From Ktedonobacteraceae bacterium (GTDB lineage Bacteria > Chloroflexota > Ktedonobacteria > Ktedonobacterales > Ktedonobacteraceae): 16,952 bases of DNA. Made by a program: the position numbers and the translations under genes. The stretch is taken from positions 1 to 16,952 of the forward strand of contig JAFMRP010000018.1 in assembly GCA_017354095.1 (NCBI GenBank), given 5' to 3'. Below, piece after piece: positions 14,085-16,952 of this stretch; within the stretch, counting starts at the first letter, position 1, and each line of letters begins with the position of its first letter. The notes under the pieces are model-generated. The model made no database searches, was not told the origin of the DNA, and saw nothing but the letters and a program-made list of their open reading frames with translations.

Positions 14085-14588
14085 CTATCGATGTGATCCT
14101 TCTAACTGTGCACGCATTTGCTGAAACGTTGCTGTGTCGATCTCGCCACGTGCATACCGCTGTTGCAAAATTTCCAGCGCGGATATCGACTGAGGCGACT
14201 GCGAAGAAACGACAGGAGAAGGATGTAGAGGCAGAGCGCCTAACTGCTGTTGTGAGGGTTGTCCTGCTGCAAGAGGCTCTGGACCACCAATCAAATAAAT
14301 CAGCAACATAATGCCGCCGAAGAAGAACGTCAGGACGAACCAGGTCCATGCATGTGCCCTTGAGAAATTGATCAAGACACTCACCCAGGCAATCATTCCA
14401 AATATGAATGCTATGAGGAAGAAGAGTGCTCCAAGTATTGGTACGATCATGATCATACCAGGAACCCTCATTGGAAGCAGGTACCCAATAGGTAGTAGGT
14501 GCGTAAAACCTGAAAGGAGCAAAAACAAGCCGACTATTCCCAGAATGATGCTGGTAATATAGAAGTTGGCTATGGTTCTTTTTTGCAT
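14085..14588 (-). CDS. Small membrane protein with C-terminal SHOCT domain
   Basis: The protein has 167 residues. Three to four hydrophobic segments (about 9-28, 43-75 and 81-102) are followed by a Gln/Ser/Pro-rich linker and a C-terminal ISALEILQQRYARGEIDTATFQQM. That is a SHOCT domain (short C-terminal domain with the L-x-x-R-y-a-r-G-e-I pattern), usually taken to mediate oligomerisation or protein contact. The specific role is unknown. GGGAG lies 6-7 bases before the ATG. It stands alone between hairpin elements 4 and 5 and reads opposite to its neighbours. A possible promoter TTGCTT-17-TATTGC upstream is weak. Confidence 0.85.
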   Translation of the reverse strand: MQKRTIANFYITSIILGIVGLFLLLSGFTHLLPIGYLLPMRVPGMIMIVPILGALFFLIAFIFGMIAWVSVLINFSRAHAWTWFVLTFFFGGIMLLIYLIGGPEPLAAGQPSQQQLGALPLHPSPVVSSQSPQSISALEILQQRYARGEIDTATFQQMRAQLEGSHR

Positions 14589-14646
14589 TTCTTTCTCCCA
14601 TCACTGAAATTCCTGCGCAATAGCGCGGTTTCTGAAAACAAGCAAA

Positions 14647-14666
14647 ATAATTTCCTATGAACAAGC
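14647..14666 (+). repeat. Short direct repeat right of the SHOCT gene
   Basis: ATAATTTCCTATGAACAAGC is the partner of 14010-14029, about 637 bases away on the other side of the SHOCT gene. Confidence 0.45.
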
Positions 14667-14925
14667 TACCGCACCGCGTCCAGCATTTCTTTCTCTCTTG
14701 AAGGTAAATAGTAACTCCTGGGAGATCCAAAGAGATTCTTGTGGTAGCTTGGATAACACTCATATAACACACAAGGTAGCAGGTCAACAGAAGTATGGCT
14801 ATGAAGTAGTTCACACTATTTCAGCGTCTTGCGATACTTGCGAAGCTATTCTGTAGAACTCAACGTTTGCTTGCATACATCTTCCAAACCAATTCAGCAG
14901 ACCCCGAACGGGATCGATTCCCCCA

Positions 14926-14959
14926 ACGGTTTGACCCACTTTGTGGGTAAGCAAGATAA
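14926..14959 (+). repeat. Hairpin element copy 5
   Basis: ACGGTTTGA is followed by the stem CCCAC-ttt-GTGGG and the tail TAAGCAAGATAA. The stem pair G-C of copy 4 is A-T here, again changed on both sides. The upstream GAACGGGATCGATTCC (from 14906) matches the flank of copy 1. Confidence 0.8.
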
Positions 14960-15150
14960 GCCCCGCGCAAAGCATAGGTGATCATTTGGAACGTTACATA
15001 ATTCCTGCACCTTCATTTGAGAGAGCCGGTCACCGATTGGCGAGCGTGGACGCGAGCGGTGATGCAGGATCTGGGGCAGCGATTTGCTTTGGGACTGACA
15101 CTATACAACGGGAAAAAAGGATGAGCTGAGCGTTTTCATGATGGGTGACA

Positions 15151-15179
15151 TTGTTGTGTGTGAGATCAAGCAGCATAGT
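15151..15179 (+). promoter_or_regulatory. Candidate promoter of the 15208 gene
   Basis: TTGTTG (15151-15156) and CATAGT (15174-15179) are 17 bases apart. The predicted transcript would begin about 22 bases before the ATG. Confidence 0.4.
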
Positions 15180-15207
15180 TCTGGCATAGAGAAAAGGAGC
15201 CCGCGCT

Positions 15208-15621
15208 ATGGAGCAACCGCATGAAAACGCGCCTCGTCTGACACCAAACCACTTTGAATTGAAGCACGCTCATACCACGATTACATACGATACTGCCGCG
15301 TTTGATGGCAAGCCTCGCTTGTCCTATCATGCGCCGCACTACCATACAGCACAAACGTTCAGCGGAGATCAGATTCGCACGCAGCCGCACGCGATAGGAT
15401 CATTGATAACAGTAACGCTGCAGGTAATCCCTGATCTTGAAGAGAGGCTGCTGACGCTGCTCTTACCGGCAATCCAGCTTGTTGGTACGGACGAAGAGCC
15501 CTTCCAGGCAGTAGGTATTCTCACCACTCAGCGAGATAGCATTGCCGGTCCTGGCCCTGGTCCGGCGCAAATCTACCAGGTGCTGCACCTTGAAGGCGTG
15601 GCCCGCTTTGTTGACGCCTAG
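15208..15621 (+). CDS. Small protein of unknown function
   Basis: The protein has 137 residues and no signal peptide or membrane segment. The N-terminal third is rich in His and Tyr (HFELKHAHTTITYD, SYHAPHYHTAQTF). The rest alternates hydrophobic residues as in a beta-rich fold (GSLITVTLQVIPDLEERLLTLLLPAIQL), with a Gly-Pro run GPGPGPAQIY and an ending HLEGVARFVDA. I do not recognise a family. The gene is real by codon pattern, an ideal AAAAGGAG 8 bases before the ATG, and a terminator just after the stop. The histidines might bind metal, which is speculation. It converges on the methyltransferase-like gene. Confidence 0.75.
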   Translation: MEQPHENAPRLTPNHFELKHAHTTITYDTAAFDGKPRLSYHAPHYHTAQTFSGDQIRTQPHAIGSLITVTLQVIPDLEERLLTLLLPAIQLVGTDEEPFQAVGILTTQRDSIAGPGPGPAQIYQVLHLEGVARFVDA

Positions 15622-15633
15622 ATAAAGCGAGGC

Positions 15634-15674
15634 TGCGCGCGGCTGCTTAGAACCAGCGCGCAACCTTTTCTTTG
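15634..15674 (+). terminator. Terminator between convergent genes
   Basis: TGCGCGCGG and CC-A-GCGCGCA (15634-15642 and 15653-15662) pair with one bulged A. ACCTTTTCTTTG follows. It serves the 15208 gene and overlaps the last codons of the convergent methyltransferase-like gene. Confidence 0.6.
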
Positions 15675-16117
15675 TACTGGCGGTAACGATCGCCAAATTT
15701 ATGTTCCAGGTAGCGCTCCTCGCGGTCAATAACGCCAAAGTTGATGATACGTATAACCAGCGGCAGTAGCAGTAAAGACCAGAACGCATTGAACAGCAGG
15801 GCTACGCCAGTATAAAACATCGTCAATGCCAGGTAAATGGGATTGCGCGTCACCTGGTAAGGTCCCTCGACGATGAGCGCCGTGGTGGGCTGTGTCGGCG
15901 CGATGTTGGTATTGGCGCGCCGCATCAGACGCAGGCAGGCGGCAAACAGAATGATGGCTGCACCGACCAGTGTGCCTCCCAGCGTCGTGCGCAGCCGGCG
16001 GGGTAGCCATGGCACTGGCAATTTTGACTGCAGCCAGAGCCCGCTGAGTAGCCCGCTCAGATAAATCAATGGTGGTGGAGCAATAACTCCCGCGTTATCT
16101 TGCTCTTTTCCCTCCAT
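15647..16117 (-). CDS. Isoprenylcysteine carboxyl methyltransferase-like membrane protein
   Basis: The protein has 156 residues with three to four hydrophobic segments. The C-terminal half has the signature of the ICMT/phospholipid methyltransferase group: GPYQVTRNPIYLA, then REERYLEHKFGDRYRQYKEKVARWF. Family members transfer a methyl group from S-adenosylmethionine at the membrane; bacterial versions of this short form mostly have unknown substrates. The ATG at 16117 is preferred because GAGGAG lies 5-6 bases upstream; an ATG at 16144 adds nine residues. A promoter with a perfect TATAAT sits upstream. It diverges from the gene at 16322. Confidence 0.85.
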   Translation of the reverse strand: MEGKEQDNAGVIAPPPLIYLSGLLSGLWLQSKLPVPWLPRRLRTTLGGTLVGAAIILFAACLRLMRRANTNIAPTQPTTALIVEGPYQVTRNPIYLALTMFYTGVALLFNAFWSLLLLPLVIRIINFGVIDREERYLEHKFGDRYRQYKEKVARWF

Positions 16118-16176
16118 GTCCGCTCCTCTTTCAATTGATAACAAGCTTTCAGCCAGCGATTCCTCGCACTACTGTA

Positions 16177-16205
16177 ATTATACCTACGGATGAAGTTGCT
16201 CTATA
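16177..16205 (-). promoter_or_regulatory. Promoter of the methyltransferase-like gene
   Basis: On the minus strand a perfect TATAAT lies at 16177-16182. TATAGA (16200-16205) is a weak -35 at 17 bases. The leader is about 50 bases. Confidence 0.55.
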
Positions 16206-16321
16206 GATGAGGGCGTCGGGCCGTATCCCCCCGGAAATACTGAAACTATTGAGCTGTATAAACGTGCCATATACGTAGGGACTTGAGCAACCGGCATGGA
16301 TGATTGCGAAAGGAGCTGGCT

Positions 16322-16952
16322 ATGACGGTATCCACTGAGGGCCAGGCGCTGGTTCAGCAAAAACTGGCTGCGTTCGAGCGTCTGCAGCCTGCCTTTGAAG
16401 AGAGTTTTCAATTTGTTGGGAACGTGCATGGATTGCAGCGTTTCTCCTCGTTCCCCATCGCCGAAACGGTACACTATATGCATGCTCTCTGGATCTGTGA
16501 GTGTAAGGATCGTTTGCTCAGTGTCTACAGAAATATCGAGCGCTATGGCGGTTTCGCCAGTCTGGAACTTTTGCTGCGCTGGCAGGAACAGCAGGATACC
16601 GCGAGCGTCGTGGCTTTCCTGCATCGTAAGCTTGATATGTTGCCCCTGGCCGATATTACGCGCCAGGTACACGAAGCTCGCTATACCCACAGGGATGATG
16701 GCCTGGCTCAGCGCCTCAAGCATGGGCGTATGGTATTGCTCAATCGTGGTATGAATCTGATGACCGCCCTGGATGCGATCTTTGCGCGACCCGAAGAAGA
16801 GGTGTTTCGTGAGGTGCGCGCCGCTTGCGAGTACTATGGTCATCGGCCAGAACAGCTTGCCCGGCAAATAGAGGAGATTACATCTTCGCTCTACGCATAT
16901 GAACCGCACCAGGCGCTGGCACGGCGCAATATGATGGTGATGAATCGGCTGG
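16322..16952 (+). CDS. Helical protein of unknown function, N-terminal part (cut by window edge)
   Basis: The frame is open from the ATG at 16322 to the window edge, at least 210 residues, beginning MTVSTEGQALVQQKLAAFER. AAAGGAG lies 6 bases upstream. The sequence is soluble, Leu/Gln/Arg-rich and predicted mostly helical, with Trp and His scattered (VHYMHALWICECKDRLL, ASLELLLRWQEQQDTASVV). I see no signal peptide, membrane segment or known motif. A frame on the opposite strand (16184-16909) has no ribosome site and is taken as its shadow. Confidence 0.75.
   Translation, partial: MTVSTEGQALVQQKLAAFERLQPAFEESFQFVGNVHGLQRFSSFPIAETVHYMHALWICECKDRLLSVYRNIERYGGFASLELLLRWQEQQDTASVVAFLHRKLDMLPLADITRQVHEARYTHRDDGLAQRLKHGRMVLLNRGMNLMTALDAIFARPEEEVFREVRAACEYYGHRPEQLARQIEEITSSLYAYEPHQALARRNMMVMNRL

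Larger units (their letters stand above)
14589..15150. other. Intergenic stretch with hairpin element copy 5 and a possible gene remnant
   Basis: This stretch of about 560 bases has no supported gene. It contains the second copy of the 20-base direct repeat, hairpin copy 5, and at 15007-15126 an open frame ending AVMQDLGQRFALGLTLYNGKKG-stop. That frame reads like the tail of a real protein but has no start. It may be the last part of a decayed gene; the family is unclear. Confidence 0.4.

Noticed and set aside
14017..14814. A 265-codon minus-strand open frame covering the SHOCT gene
   Set aside because: It overlaps the SHOCT gene in another frame, has no ribosome site, and its translation looks random. 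The SHOCT frame has membrane segments and a known domain.
9958..14959. Reading the five hairpin repeats as a CRISPR array or single CRISPR repeats
   Set aside because: Spacing is hundreds to thousands of bases, the stems vary, genes lie between the copies, and no cas gene is seen.
16091..16110. A sixth hairpin-element tail: AGCAAGATAA on the minus strand
   Set aside because: It falls inside the methyltransferase-like coding sequence and lacks the hairpin and the GGTTGACCC arm, so it is a chance match.
16184..16909. A 241-codon minus-strand open frame at the right edge
   Set aside because: It is antisense to the gene at 16322, which has an ideal AAAGGAG site and protein-like composition. The antisense frame has no ribosome site.

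Overview
The window looks like chromosomal DNA of a soil bacterium of the Ktedonobacteria type (Chloroflexota). This is inferred from gene content: a MoxR-type ATPase / DUF5691 / SWIM zinc-finger cassette, a TIR-WD40 protein, frequent GTG starts with strong AGGAG-type ribosome sites, and a mosaic of GC-rich housekeeping genes with more AT-rich, gene-sparse accessory DNA. No rRNA, tRNA or transposase gene was seen.

Left block (1-8391, GC-rich, tightly packed). On the minus strand lies an operon reading SWIM zinc-finger protein, DUF5691 helical-repeat protein, MoxR AAA+ ATPase (cut by the window edge). A divergent small heat-shock protein follows, with a perfect inverted repeat upstream. Then comes a fluoride-resistance unit: promoter, crcB-motif fluoride riboswitch, overlapping terminator and two tandem CrcB/Fluc channel genes. 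Next are xylulokinase, with a strong terminator, and a PlsC/PlsB-like acyltransferase.

Accessory block (about 8400-15150). It opens with a broken endonuclease III gene (C-terminal part only, minus strand). An intact but more AT-rich endonuclease III paralogue follows on the plus strand, flanked by about 52-bp imperfect direct repeats. After it come gene-poor DNA with an iteron-like GARCA cluster and a helically spaced CTAG cluster, a TIR-WD40 protein with a G7 frameshift in its last repeat, a seven-repeat Vgb-like lipoprotein, and a small SHOCT membrane protein. Five same-orientation copies of a short hairpin element (GGTTGACCC-stem-GGGTAAGCAAGATAA), whose stem arms covary between copies, lie between these genes and divide the block into cassette-like units. 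I do not recognise this element, and it is the most interesting signal in the window.

Right block (15150-16952) returns to ordinary GC-rich genes: a conserved-looking small protein of unknown function, an isoprenylcysteine methyltransferase-like membrane protein, and the start of a helical protein of unknown function that runs off the edge.
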